From Chloroflexota bacterium (GTDB lineage: Bacteria; Chloroflexota; Anaerolineae; Promineifilales; Promineifilaceae): a stretch of DNA of 35,473 bases. Positions 7,244 to 15,663 of the stretch are shown here, one piece after another. The stretch is taken from assembly GCA_020629055.1 (NCBI GenBank), contig JAHDEB010000020.1:14920-50392 (forward strand). The letters run 5' to 3'. The notes beneath the pieces were generated by a model, which was not told the DNA's origin, ran no database searches, and saw only the letters and a program-made list of their open reading frames with translations. The position numbers were made by a program, and so were the translations under genes. Within the stretch, counting starts at the first letter, position 1. Each line of letters starts with the position of its first letter.

Positions 7244-7621
7244 CTACTGTTTGTAGTCAGCGTTGCCGAATCCCTCACCCGCCTGGCGATAATCATCACG
7301 GGCTGGTGCAAAAAAGTCTAGCAGAACCAACCCATCATCCCCCGCGACAACTGTATGCATCGTGTCGCCAAGTGTGACCCAAAAATCCCCCTGTTTACAG
7401 GCGACTTCTTCGTCCTCGTGAACGCGGGTGCAACTGCCTTCTAGCACAAAATGCCATTGTTCGTGGGGGTGCTTATGAATGCGGCCCGGCATATTGGGGC
7501 CAAACCTTGCAATCATAAAGGTCGATTGATCTCCGTGATAAACCTGCCCTTTAATGCCATTGTTTAAGGCTCGAGCAATACCGCTATTTAAATCATGAAC
7601 GCTAAATAAATCTTCTGACAT
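7244..7621 (-). CDS. Small single-domain cupin protein
   Basis: This is 125 residues from the ATG at 7621, chosen because AGGAG lies five to six bases upstream and a 12-residue extension to 7657 is not cupin-like. Cupin motif 1 is recognisable in PGRIHKHPHEQWHFVLEG, which offers several His and one Glu as metal ligands. Motif 2 is in GDFWVTLGDTMHTVV. Such proteins bind a metal and act as dioxygenases, isomerases or sensors; the role here is unknown. It is transcribed towards the APH-fold gene and divergently from the sulfatase gene, with 322 bp between them. Confidence 0.75.
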   Translation of the reverse strand: MSEDLFSVHDLNSGIARALNNGIKGQVYHGDQSTFMIARFGPNMPGRIHKHPHEQWHFVLEGSCTRVHEDEEVACKQGDFWVTLGDTMHTVVAGDDGLVLLDFFAPARDDYRQAGEGFGNADYKQ

Positions 7622-7943
7622 TCGTACTCCTATGTATGCCGATGGGAAAAGGGCCACCAGCTTTTAAATACTGTATATATTTTCAGAAAGTAATACAAGA
7701 AGCGAGAATCAAGGCTGTTGTTAAGACAGATTATCGCTTCTTTGACCTTTATGATTTGGCAATTTTAAGGGCAATCGTCCCGATCAAGCAAACCCAACTG
7801 AAGAGGCAAATGCTTGAAACAATGGGTCACCTCTTGCGTTTTGTTCCCATGGAAAAGCGCTCGTCCGATTCGGTCTGTTGCGGTACCGTATGGATTGATT
7901 TTCTCGTCATTAGAACTGAATGGCGGTTGCTGGATTTTAAATT
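7622..7943. other. Divergent intergenic region, cupin / sulfatase
   Basis: This is 322 bp between the divergent starts of the cupin and sulfatase genes. An open frame crosses it from 7636 to 8211 on the plus strand, but it overlaps 268 bp of the sulfatase and resembles nothing I know. I see no clear promoter boxes, operator palindrome or RNA structure here. Confidence 0.5.
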
Positions 7944-9560
7944 ATGGCTGAAATTAAAAATATTTTATTTATCATGTGTGATCAATTACGCTGGGATTAT
8001 TTATCTTGCTATGGGCATCCCCATTTGCAAACTCCTCATATCGATAAGCTTGCACAGCGTGGCGTCCGTTTTGATCGAGCGTATGTCCAATCACCCTTGT
8101 GCTGCCCCTCACGTGCCAGCACTTATACCGGTCGATATATGTCGTCTCACGGGGCGAGCGTTAATTTTTCACCCCTTCGGCCAGATGAATTGGGTTTGGG
8201 CGACTACTTAGCGCCACTTGGGGTTCGCACTGCGTTAGTTGGCAAGACCCACTCATTTCCTGACCAAGAGGGGATGAAACGGCTGCAAGTTGAGTTGAAC
8301 TCAGATGTCGGGCAACGTTTGGCCCATATCGGATTCGAACCGTATTTGCGGGATGATGGGCTACATCCTAACGATGAACGGAGCAAAGATATTGAATACA
8401 ATCGCTACCTACGTGAGAATGGGTATGAGGTCATGAATCCTTGGAGCACCCATGCGAATGGGGCGCTCGATGAAAATGGAGAGTGGGTCAATGGCTGGTT
8501 TTTAAAGGCGGGAATATATCCGGCCGATATTGATGAGCACCATTCCGAAACCCCTTTTACCACACGTAAGGCGATGCAATTTATAGAGGATGCTGGCGAC
8601 GATCCTTGGTGTTTGCATTTAAGCTATATCAAACCCCACTGGCCCTATATCGCACCCCCGCCCTATCATGATATGTTTGGCCCCGAAACATTCTTGCCCC
8701 TCAACCGTGCAGAGTCTGAGCTTGAAGATCCTAATCCGGTCTATGAAGCTTATACCCGCATGTTGGTTAGCCAAGGGTTTCAGCGGCCGGAAGCGCGCTC
8801 GGCCGTTATTCAAGCTTACATGGGGCTAATCAAGCAGATTGATGATCAATTGGGAGAGCTGTTCGCTTTTATGGACGATCGTGGTCTAACCGAAAACACC
8901 ACAATTGTTTTTACCAGTGATCATGGTGACTATTTGGGTGACCATTGGATGGGAGAGAAATCTTGGTTCCATGATGCGGCGGTTAAAGTCCCCTTAATTG
9001 TGGCCGACCCATCGCCTGCGGCCGACCTCACACGGGGTACCGTTTCGAATGCCTTGGTTGAGTCGATAGATTTGGCCCCCACATTTATTGAAATGATGGG
9101 GGGCGTAGTGCCTGATCATCGTCTAGAGGGGAGATCGATATTACCTTTGCTTCATGGGGATACCCCCACGGATTGGCGTACGTTTGCCGTAAGTGAAGTC
9201 AATTGGGCCGATCGAGGGGCAAAGTACCTGTTAGATCAACCTCACCATGAATGCAATACGGTCATGATCTGCACCCACAGGTGGAAATATATTCACATCG
9301 ACGGCTTTTCACCGATGTTGTTTGATCTTGAGAACGACCCGGATGAATGCATCGATTTAGGTCGAGATTTAAAACAATCGGCCGTCATCGCTGAAATGCA
9401 AAAATACCTCATTGAGTTTCTTTTGCGTCGAAAAAGCCGAGTCACGATTACTAATAATCAAATAGATGCAATTGTTAAGCCACATAATCGAGAAAAACGA
9501 GGCATCTATATCGGTTTTTATGATGAGGAAGACCTGCCTGATGAAGTCAGGAATCGATAG
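7944..9560 (+). CDS. Formylglycine-dependent sulfatase / phosphonate monoester hydrolase family enzyme
   Basis: This 538-residue enzyme belongs to the alkaline phosphatase superfamily. The sulfatase signature C53-C-P-S-R57 (in SPLCCPSRASTYTGRY) supplies the cysteine converted to formylglycine. The metal site is suggested by Asp13 in IMCDQLRWDY and Asp326/His327 in FTSDHGDYLGDH. There is no signal peptide, so it looks cytoplasmic. It hydrolyses a sulfate ester or possibly a phosphonate or phosphate diester; the substrate cannot be read from sequence. Desulfation of an aryl sulfate feeding the neighbouring aromatic pathways is a reasonable but untested idea. The formylglycine-generating enzyme is not in the window. 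No strong Shine-Dalgarno is visible. Confidence 0.85.
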   Translation: MAEIKNILFIMCDQLRWDYLSCYGHPHLQTPHIDKLAQRGVRFDRAYVQSPLCCPSRASTYTGRYMSSHGASVNFSPLRPDELGLGDYLAPLGVRTALVGKTHSFPDQEGMKRLQVELNSDVGQRLAHIGFEPYLRDDGLHPNDERSKDIEYNRYLRENGYEVMNPWSTHANGALDENGEWVNGWFLKAGIYPADIDEHHSETPFTTRKAMQFIEDAGDDPWCLHLSYIKPHWPYIAPPPYHDMFGPETFLPLNRAESELEDPNPVYEAYTRMLVSQGFQRPEARSAVIQAYMGLIKQIDDQLGELFAFMDDRGLTENTTIVFTSDHGDYLGDHWMGEKSWFHDAAVKVPLIVADPSPAADLTRGTVSNALVESIDLAPTFIEMMGGVVPDHRLEGRSILPLLHGDTPTDWRTFAVSEVNWADRGAKYLLDQPHHECNTVMICTHRWKYIHIDGFSPMLFDLENDPDECIDLGRDLKQSAVIAEMQKYLIEFLLRRKSRVTITNNQIDAIVKPHNREKRGIYIGFYDEEDLPDEVRNR

Positions 9561-9765
9561 AAATCGGTTAAGCAAGAGTTGCTGGTTAAGATGGTTTGAA
9601 TTACTTAAACATTCTTTTAGGAAGGGGAAATTTATACCCTTAAGGTTATACCTCACAACTGTTCCAGATTTGATCTGAAGTCTTTCCCGTTATGAAACCA
9701 TGAAAAATTTTTAATCTCCGATTATTCACCCCATATCACCCCTTGAACTGAGGTAAAATTTCTAC

Positions 9766-9782
9766 ATTGATCTTGTATCAAT
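9766..9782. promoter_or_regulatory. Candidate operator palindrome upstream of the FAD hydroxylase gene
   Basis: ATTGAT (9766-9771) and ATCAAT (9777-9782) are perfect arms around CTTGT, located 69 bp before the hydroxylase ATG. It lies in the 290-bp gap (9561-9850) after the sulfatase gene. The rest of that gap is A/T-rich and shows no gene or convincing terminator. A dimeric regulator site is possible, but arms this short also arise by chance. Confidence 0.3.
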
Positions 9783-9850
9783 TGATGTAAAGGTGACTTA
9801 ATTTAAAAATCGGTAGTGGAAATGAGTCCTTCCCTTCAAGCCAAGAACAA

Positions 9851-11425
9851 ATGCAGACTATTTACGACGTTGCGATAATCGGATACGGACCAGTGGGAGC
9901 AACACTGGCAAATTTTTTAGGCAAAGATGGCTGGCGCGTCGCCGTTATCGACGCTTCGAATGAGATTTATGCTGGTCCTCGCGCCATACACTGTGACGAC
10001 GAAGCCCAGCGTATTTGGCAAGACGCGGCCGTGCTTAGGTTTGTACGACCCTCTTTGGGAGACTATCCACCGGTTCGGCAGTTTATTAATGCGAATGGGC
10101 AAGTCTACTTTGAGACCTATGTTAGTCCTGACAAAACCTTTGGATATCCGGGGCATGCGTGTGTTCATCAATCATCCCTTGAGGTGGGGTTACGCCAGGG
10201 GGCCAGCCGATATGATCGGGTCGAAACCTTTTTGGGGGTAGAGGCGAAAAGCCTGACTCAGGATAGCGAGTTGGTGACGATTCAAACCGTCGAGCAAGAA
10301 ACGGGGGAGACAGGGCAGATTCAGGCCCGCTATGTTGTTGGTTGTGATGGGGTCGATAGCTTTGTACGTCGTGCAGTGGGCATAGAAGTTACCGATCTAA
10401 AATTTGACCAGACTTGGCTTATTACAGACTTTTGCTTAAAACGGGGCGTCACACCCACCGATATCGGATTGCCCAACGCCCATCAACAAATTAGTGACCC
10501 TGATCGGCCGATCAACTTTATACCCTATCAAGGAAAAAACCGCTTCCGATTTGAATTTATGTTGGTCGATGGAGTAACCAAAGAAGAAGCGGCACAAAAC
10601 AGCTATATCGAAGAGCGCCTTCGAGATGTGATAGACAGGGAAAAAATCGATTTGGTCTCTGCGGCCGTTTATAAGTACGGGGCTCAGATCGCTGAAAGAT
10701 GGCGTAACGGCCGAGTGTTTATCGCCGGTGATGCGGCCCATCAGATGCCACCGTTTGCCGGGCAAGGCATGTGCAGCGGATTACGAGACGTTCAAAACCT
10801 GAGTTGGAAACTATCCCTCGTTTTGTCAGGGGCGGCCGGTGATCGGCTTTTAGATAGTTACGAAGATGAGCGTAAACCCCATGTGAGCCGCATGATAAAA
10901 GGCTCGATATTTTTAGGGAACTTGTCCCAGCCAAAAAACCCGTTGCGGGCATGGGGGCGCGATCTGTTATTTCGTACCGGATTCAATGTCCCCTCGATGA
11001 TGGGGCAAGTCGATGGATTTGGATTGGGGGTCCCTTCTTTAGAGAGCAATTTGCGCATCGGTTGGATCCCGGAAGTCGTTGGTAGCTGGTTTATTCAGCC
11101 ACAGGTCACCGATGCCGCTGGAAAAACATATTTGCTTGATAAATTGCTGGGACCCGGCTTTTCGGTCCTCGGTTATGGTGTAGACCCATCCCCCTATTTT
11201 AATGCCGCAGAAAGCCAACTGCCGGTACGTTGTTTAACGATCGGAACTGGATCGGCCGCAGTGCGTGGGGACGTTTTTGATTCAACCGGTGCATTGGCAA
11301 AATGGTTCCGTGCCCATCAAACCGACTTTGTGGTCATACGGCCGGACCGCTTTGTTATGGGCGCCTATTCAAGAGCACACATCAGCAATGCGGCCGATGA
11401 GCTTGTCGAGCATTTAAACGCATAG
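9851..11425 (+). CDS. FAD-dependent aromatic hydroxylase, MhpA-like
   Basis: This 524-residue class A flavoprotein monooxygenase resembles 3-(3-hydroxyphenyl)propionate hydroxylase. Residues 11-16 (GYGPVG) are the dinucleotide motif, VVGCDGVDSFVRR is the DG motif, and GRVFIAGDAAHQMPPFAGQG with Asp294 is the second FAD motif. The C-terminal ~130 residues form the thioredoxin-like domain typical of the MhpA/PheA group, ending in VVIRPDRFVMGAY. It adds a hydroxyl group to a phenolic acid using NAD(P)H and O2 in the cytoplasm. The exact substrate is uncertain. No MhpB-type partner is adjacent, although the extradiol dioxygenase at 2928-3926 could act on a product. It converges on the FtsX permease gene with a 26-bp gap. 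Confidence 0.85.
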   Translation: MQTIYDVAIIGYGPVGATLANFLGKDGWRVAVIDASNEIYAGPRAIHCDDEAQRIWQDAAVLRFVRPSLGDYPPVRQFINANGQVYFETYVSPDKTFGYPGHACVHQSSLEVGLRQGASRYDRVETFLGVEAKSLTQDSELVTIQTVEQETGETGQIQARYVVGCDGVDSFVRRAVGIEVTDLKFDQTWLITDFCLKRGVTPTDIGLPNAHQQISDPDRPINFIPYQGKNRFRFEFMLVDGVTKEEAAQNSYIEERLRDVIDREKIDLVSAAVYKYGAQIAERWRNGRVFIAGDAAHQMPPFAGQGMCSGLRDVQNLSWKLSLVLSGAAGDRLLDSYEDERKPHVSRMIKGSIFLGNLSQPKNPLRAWGRDLLFRTGFNVPSMMGQVDGFGLGVPSLESNLRIGWIPEVVGSWFIQPQVTDAAGKTYLLDKLLGPGFSVLGYGVDPSPYFNAAESQLPVRCLTIGTGSAAVRGDVFDSTGALAKWFRAHQTDFVVIRPDRFVMGAYSRAHISNAADELVEHLNA

Positions 11426-11449
11426 AGAGTAAGCAGAGGGGCTTTCTCT
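11424..11449. terminator. Possible bidirectional terminator hairpin
   Basis: AGAGA, a two-base bulge and AAGC can pair with GCTT and TCTCT across the 26-bp gap between converging genes. It is followed by TCTTCT on the plus strand. The stem is imperfect and the call is tentative. Confidence 0.35.
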
Positions 11450-11451
11450 TC

Positions 11452-14286
11452 TTAGACCGCTTCGCCAAGCTTGATCGCTTCAAAGAGCTTGATTCGCTGA
11501 AGCAGCGTTGCCACAGCCAGCAATACAACCCCATAAAGAACCAAAAACAGCAGGGCGATTTGCCAAACGGAATTCCAAGCGATTTCAACCAAGTAAGGTG
11601 GAACTAAGTTGGCCGAGTTCCCGCCCGCCTGTAAATATGGGATAAATACCAAGCTGACCCCAATGCCTAAAATACCGCCTAACGTCAAACCTGATCCCAT
11701 GAGTAGGGCGAGCTCCCATCCTAACAGGCGGATAAGTGAGCTAAAAGGGAGGCCGATTGATCGCAAGACCCCCAGTTCAACCGTGCGGCGCCGGAAAGAG
11801 AAGAACATGTACAAAAAGAAGCCAAAAACGGTGAGAATCACGGCCGAAACAAATCCGATTGAAAGTAAGCCGAAAAGCCCTTGGCGAGATGGTTTTGTCT
11901 GTTCTGTTAGAACCGGACTAAAGGGTTCATTCCAAGTGCTACCCACGATTTGACGATCAAGTAGGTCAACGCGTAATTGTTCATCGTCTAATTTGCCTGC
12001 GGTCGCCATCCAAATACGGTAGGGGAATTCAGCACCAGCCTGTTCAAACAGGGCATCTAGCCGGCCGATGATGATTTCACCATCTTCGGCCGGGAACCAT
12101 GTCGGGAAATAGTTGAACGAGCCGGTAATGACCGCATCGATCTCAATTCGCTCTCCTTCTAATGTGACCATCAGAGGGAACTTGTCACCGGCCACTAAAT
12201 CATGATTTTCTAAAAACGATTCAGAAACCAGCACACCACCTTTTGCCAAGGCTAAGCTATTCATCAAGGTTCCTAGCCGGTAGCGTGAGAAATCCTCTCG
12301 CCAATATCCGATTTTCGGGAATGTATCGTAGTCGATGCCGACAAACTCAACATCAATTCTAGATTCGTTCGTCACATTGGTCGTTGCGGTGGCCGGGTAT
12401 CGGCCGATTCGTGTCCCGGACTCGATTCCCTCAACATTTTCATATTCTGAAACAGGCAAGAAGATGTAAGCGTCTGACGCGTTGTCACCTTGGCTAACAA
12501 AGCCGCCAAAGCGCTCTGTATCTCCAAACGGGTTTGGCGTCGTGAATAGATTGAGGTCTGCACCGATTTTGTACCACGTTTCATCAAACAGTTGCAGATC
12601 CATGGTGCGGGCGAGCGATGCGGTATAAATTGATAAACTAACTGTGACGGTTAGTAAAATAAACGGTGTGATAAAAAATGAAGTTGTTCGGGATAAATTC
12701 CGTGTTGCTTGCAGGAGTCCGATGCTGTCGGTAAGGGTTAACAGACGGCTTAACGCCTCCATTAAAAAGGGCAAGATGCGTAATACGAGCAAGCAAGCGG
12801 CTAATATCACTAGCGCAGGCAGCAAAAACAGCAGTGGGTTATCAAGGATTCCGACACTGGATAAATTACCCGTTTGCCGCAATTGGTTGATGCCGATCGC
12901 TGCCCCGACGAGCAAGGCGACGTCTAAATAGCTGCGTTGCCACCATGGTTTTAGTCTCTCACGTGCCTGAGATGCCCGGTAAGAGACGATTGTAAAACCG
13001 GCCGCCTGACGCATGGGCCATGTGGCGATAAACAAAAACAAAAAGATGGTTCCGATACCAAACCACCAGCTGAGCGGAACAAACAGAACGCGCAGGGTTG
13101 TATCGGCCGAAAAATCTAAAAAGCTGCGGACTTGCCCCATTGCCCGGGTAAAGACCCAAGCTAGGCCACTCCCGACGACCAAGGCTGCGAGCCCGATAAT
13201 TAACCCTTCTAGCAAGAAGCGGGTTAGCACTTGCCACACCCGCTCACCCCGGCTGCGCATAATGGCTGTTTCATTGCGTCGCTCATCGACGACCAGGCCG
13301 ATGACCAAACTGAGGAAGGCAAATGCGAGTGCCAGGGTCGGCACATTAAATGCGAGCAGCTGCGTGGTTAAGGCTTGAGCATCTCGGCGATACCCTTCAA
13401 GCGATCCGGCCGGTGATTGTAGTGGGCCTGCTTCGGGTAGCATTTCAGCGATGGTGGCATCCACCCGTTCAGATCCAACGAGTAAACGGTCGACCTTTGC
13501 TGTGGTGATGCGGCTACCATCAAGTACCAGATACCATGCGGCTAGATAAATTTCATCAGATAAAGTGGCTGAAATGCGGCCGCTCCAGGTTTCATCCGCT
13601 ACCAGCATACGGTCGTGATAGCTTTCAGGGGCATATAACCAATAGGCATCATCTGCATCTATCGGCCGCCATGAACCTGAGATCCGCACCGGAATCGTTA
13701 ATGGCTGCCCAAGGGGGCTGCGCAGGTCATAGGTTAGATATTCGGTGCCGACCTGAAGGCCTAACTCTTCGATCAAACTGTCGCGTAATAAGACCTCAAC
13801 CGGGCCACCGCTGCGTGATACTGACGGCCATGACCCTGCCACAATGTCTATGTGCTGTTCAATGTCGCTGGTGGTCGCAAACTTTAGGATGTCGAGACCA
13901 AAACGACGATCAGTAACGCGTGCGACGTCGGCCGGGAACAGGCGGAAATCCCCTGTCTCAAAATGAGTGACGAGTTCTTGCTCATTCAGCCCGAGATGGC
14001 TGGCGGCTGGCCCCATCAAATAATCTGTTATTTCTTGGACATCTTGTTGCTCGACCGGATCATGCCAAGCGCCCACATAGTTGTATAAATAAGCGAACGG
14101 TGGCCTTTTATTCCGCTCAGTTTGGCTTGATAGACGTTCTTCCAGCAGGCGAAAGTTTACGGCGTCTGCATACATCGGTACGCTCATCGTAAGCGCAACC
14201 GATATCGACAAGCCAAACAATATGGCGATCGTCATCACCGGCCGGGCGATCAAGCGTTTCCATGTGAGTATCAGAATTCCAGTCAT
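11452..14286 (-). CDS. Large FtsX-domain ABC transporter permease
   Basis: This 944-residue membrane protein has an N-terminal membrane segment (about 12-34), a large extracytoplasmic region (about 40-305) and a first FtsX block of four segments (about 309-440). A second hydrophobic group follows (about 450-560), then another extracytoplasmic region, and a C-terminal FtsX block (about 805-935) with RRRTVELGVLRSIGLPFSSL. This two-block layout matches the long LolC/MacB-like permeases common in Chloroflexota and Firmicutes. These work with a separate ATPase in lipoprotein, peptide or lipid export, or cell-wall signalling. The preceding gene, 84 bp upstream, encodes a MacA-like adaptor, so the two probably form one export complex. 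No ATPase gene lies beside them. Substrate is unknown. Confidence 0.85.
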   Translation of the reverse strand: MTGILILTWKRLIARPVMTIAILFGLSISVALTMSVPMYADAVNFRLLEERLSSQTERNKRPPFAYLYNYVGAWHDPVEQQDVQEITDYLMGPAASHLGLNEQELVTHFETGDFRLFPADVARVTDRRFGLDILKFATTSDIEQHIDIVAGSWPSVSRSGGPVEVLLRDSLIEELGLQVGTEYLTYDLRSPLGQPLTIPVRISGSWRPIDADDAYWLYAPESYHDRMLVADETWSGRISATLSDEIYLAAWYLVLDGSRITTAKVDRLLVGSERVDATIAEMLPEAGPLQSPAGSLEGYRRDAQALTTQLLAFNVPTLALAFAFLSLVIGLVVDERRNETAIMRSRGERVWQVLTRFLLEGLIIGLAALVVGSGLAWVFTRAMGQVRSFLDFSADTTLRVLFVPLSWWFGIGTIFLFLFIATWPMRQAAGFTIVSYRASQARERLKPWWQRSYLDVALLVGAAIGINQLRQTGNLSSVGILDNPLLFLLPALVILAACLLVLRILPFLMEALSRLLTLTDSIGLLQATRNLSRTTSFFITPFILLTVTVSLSIYTASLARTMDLQLFDETWYKIGADLNLFTTPNPFGDTERFGGFVSQGDNASDAYIFLPVSEYENVEGIESGTRIGRYPATATTNVTNESRIDVEFVGIDYDTFPKIGYWREDFSRYRLGTLMNSLALAKGGVLVSESFLENHDLVAGDKFPLMVTLEGERIEIDAVITGSFNYFPTWFPAEDGEIIIGRLDALFEQAGAEFPYRIWMATAGKLDDEQLRVDLLDRQIVGSTWNEPFSPVLTEQTKPSRQGLFGLLSIGFVSAVILTVFGFFLYMFFSFRRRTVELGVLRSIGLPFSSLIRLLGWELALLMGSGLTLGGILGIGVSLVFIPYLQAGGNSANLVPPYLVEIAWNSVWQIALLFLVLYGVVLLAVATLLQRIKLFEAIKLGEAV

Positions 14287-14324
14287 AATTGGTTTTCGGT
14301 GAGTCGGTATTCGGTGGTCAGCCT

Positions 14325-14341
14325 GCCAATCACAGATTGGC
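14325..14341. repeat. Small hairpin between adaptor and permease genes
   Basis: GCCAATC and GATTGGC are perfect arms around ACA, in the 84-bp spacer between the MacA-like gene and the FtsX permease gene. There is no U tract. It may stabilise or partly attenuate the transcript. Confidence 0.35.
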
Positions 14342-14370
14342 GTGTAAGCGAAGCGACACTGACCCGCTGC

Positions 14371-15582
14371 CTACCGCCCCACCACCTGTTGCCCGGCTTC
14401 TAAGCTGCCCAAGACTTCGACACGCCCATCACCCTTTAACCCAACTTGCACGTCGATGCGTTGCTCACGCTCCCCATTTTTGACAACCACAAACATCCGG
14501 TCACTAAATTCTCGAATCGCTTCAGGTGGTAGCCATAACGCATTGGCTTTTTCATCTAGCTGTAGCGAAACTTCGACTCGTTCTCCCAAAGGCAATTCGT
14601 CTAAAATCGCCGGATTGTCCGGTAAAAGGCGGATTGCAAGGTCATCGGGGTCAAATCCCAGCTGGTTACCCCCGCTGTTGTAGGGGTAAGGTAGACGCAC
14701 AATTTTTCCTGGAATCGCTTCATCTGGCCGCGAGGCGAATACCATTGTGACCGGCATATCATTCGCCAGTCGTTCTAACGCATCGCTTCGCAGAACCGTA
14801 GAGACTGAGAGGTCATCTAAACCGCCCATTTGGCCGATAACGGCTACCGTATGCCCGGCCGAAATCCGGCCGGAACGGGCGATGTTTAACCCTAAGATCA
14901 TCCCATCGGCCGGAGAAAATATGGATCGGACAACCATTTGCTCTTCCAGAACCGAGATTTGTTCTCTGAGCAACGCAATTTCTTCGGCAATAAGACCATC
15001 AGGGTCGATCTCTTCGTCAAAACGGATGAGATCCGCTTTTGCCAAGTCGATTTTACGCACCAAAAGGTCAAGCTGTTTTTGCGCCGCTTCAGTCGGGTTG
15101 TCTCCAGCATTTTGCAATGCTTGCTCGTATTCAAGCGTTGCGATGTCGAGTTCGATTTGAGCCCGGCCCGTATCGGCCGCGATATCTGCTTGGGCTTTGG
15201 CCAAGATCGCCTGTTTGTCCGCAATCGCCCCGTTTAACTGGCTAATTTCCTCTTCTTGAGATGAAAAATCGTAAAAAGCGAGTCGGTCCCCTTCTGCTAC
15301 AAAATCACCCTCTGAAACTGCTAATTCCAAAATCGTGCCGGTGACAGGAGCGATCGCTATGGTTTCAAATCTGGGAGAAACGCGGGCCGGGAAAGTTAAA
15401 TTCTCTGTGACTGTCCCCTGCTGAATCGTATAGATCGGAGCTGCCACGGCTTCAGAGGTTGGAACCAAGGTTGGCTCGGTTGCAGGGTTAAATCGCCGGG
15501 GGCCGCTGACCGGACCATAGCTGCATGAAATGGTTAAGCTGGCGAGCAACACTAAAACTATAAGTTTAGGGATTGAGGACAT
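14371..15582 (-). CDS. MacA/HlyD-like efflux adaptor lipoprotein
   Basis: This 403-residue periplasmic-adaptor-type protein starts with a lipoprotein signal peptide (LASLTISC, Cys20). A lipoyl/barrel-sandwich half motif follows (GTILELAVSEGDFVAEGD), then a long coiled-coil hairpin (about 110-215). The second lipoyl half is SPADGMILGLNIARSGRISAGH. A beta-barrel domain and a membrane-proximal region complete it. These adaptors couple an inner-membrane transporter to export; in an organism without a classical outer membrane they act on the cell surface. The next gene downstream is the FtsX permease, so a MacAB-like machine is inferred, lacking its ATPase in this window. Confidence 0.85.
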   Translation of the reverse strand: MSSIPKLIVLVLLASLTISCSYGPVSGPRRFNPATEPTLVPTSEAVAAPIYTIQQGTVTENLTFPARVSPRFETIAIAPVTGTILELAVSEGDFVAEGDRLAFYDFSSQEEEISQLNGAIADKQAILAKAQADIAADTGRAQIELDIATLEYEQALQNAGDNPTEAAQKQLDLLVRKIDLAKADLIRFDEEIDPDGLIAEEIALLREQISVLEEQMVVRSIFSPADGMILGLNIARSGRISAGHTVAVIGQMGGLDDLSVSTVLRSDALERLANDMPVTMVFASRPDEAIPGKIVRLPYPYNSGGNQLGFDPDDLAIRLLPDNPAILDELPLGERVEVSLQLDEKANALWLPPEAIREFSDRMFVVVKNGEREQRIDVQVGLKGDGRVEVLGSLEAGQQVVGR

Positions 15583-15594
15583 TCATTGTTCATC

Positions 15595-15654
15595 CCCCAT
15601 TGTCCGTTACACGTTGCCGATATTCATCATGGCAATCAACAACGGTCAATGGGG
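15595..15654. repeat. Long imperfect inverted repeat between GH3 and adaptor genes
   Basis: CCCCATTGTCCGTT (15595-15608) and AACGGTCAATGGGG (15641-15654) pair with one mismatch. Inside, TTGCC (15614-15618) pairs with GGCAA (15631-15635). It fills the 81-bp gap after the GH3 stop. Its position suggests the end of the glycosidase operon, but no U tract follows, so it may equally be a mobile intergenic repeat. Confidence 0.5.
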
Positions 15655-15663
15655 AATTGTTAA

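Noticed and set aside
7636-8211. Open frame of 191 codons on the plus strand upstream of the sulfatase
   Set aside because: It overlaps 268 bp of the sulfatase, whose frame has clear catalytic motifs. The translated sequence resembles no family and no ribosome site precedes it.
9369-9656. Minus-strand frame of 95 codons at the sulfatase 3' end
   Set aside because: It is mostly antisense to the sulfatase C-terminus and has a low-complexity, family-less sequence.
12959-13916. Open frames of 90-126 codons on either strand within the FtsX permease gene
   Set aside because: They lie wholly within a coding region with continuous membrane-protein features and have no independent support.
14343-14350. 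TGTAAGCG half-site between adaptor and FtsX permease genes
   Set aside because: Only half of a LacI-type site is present and the position is inside an export operon unrelated to sugar use.
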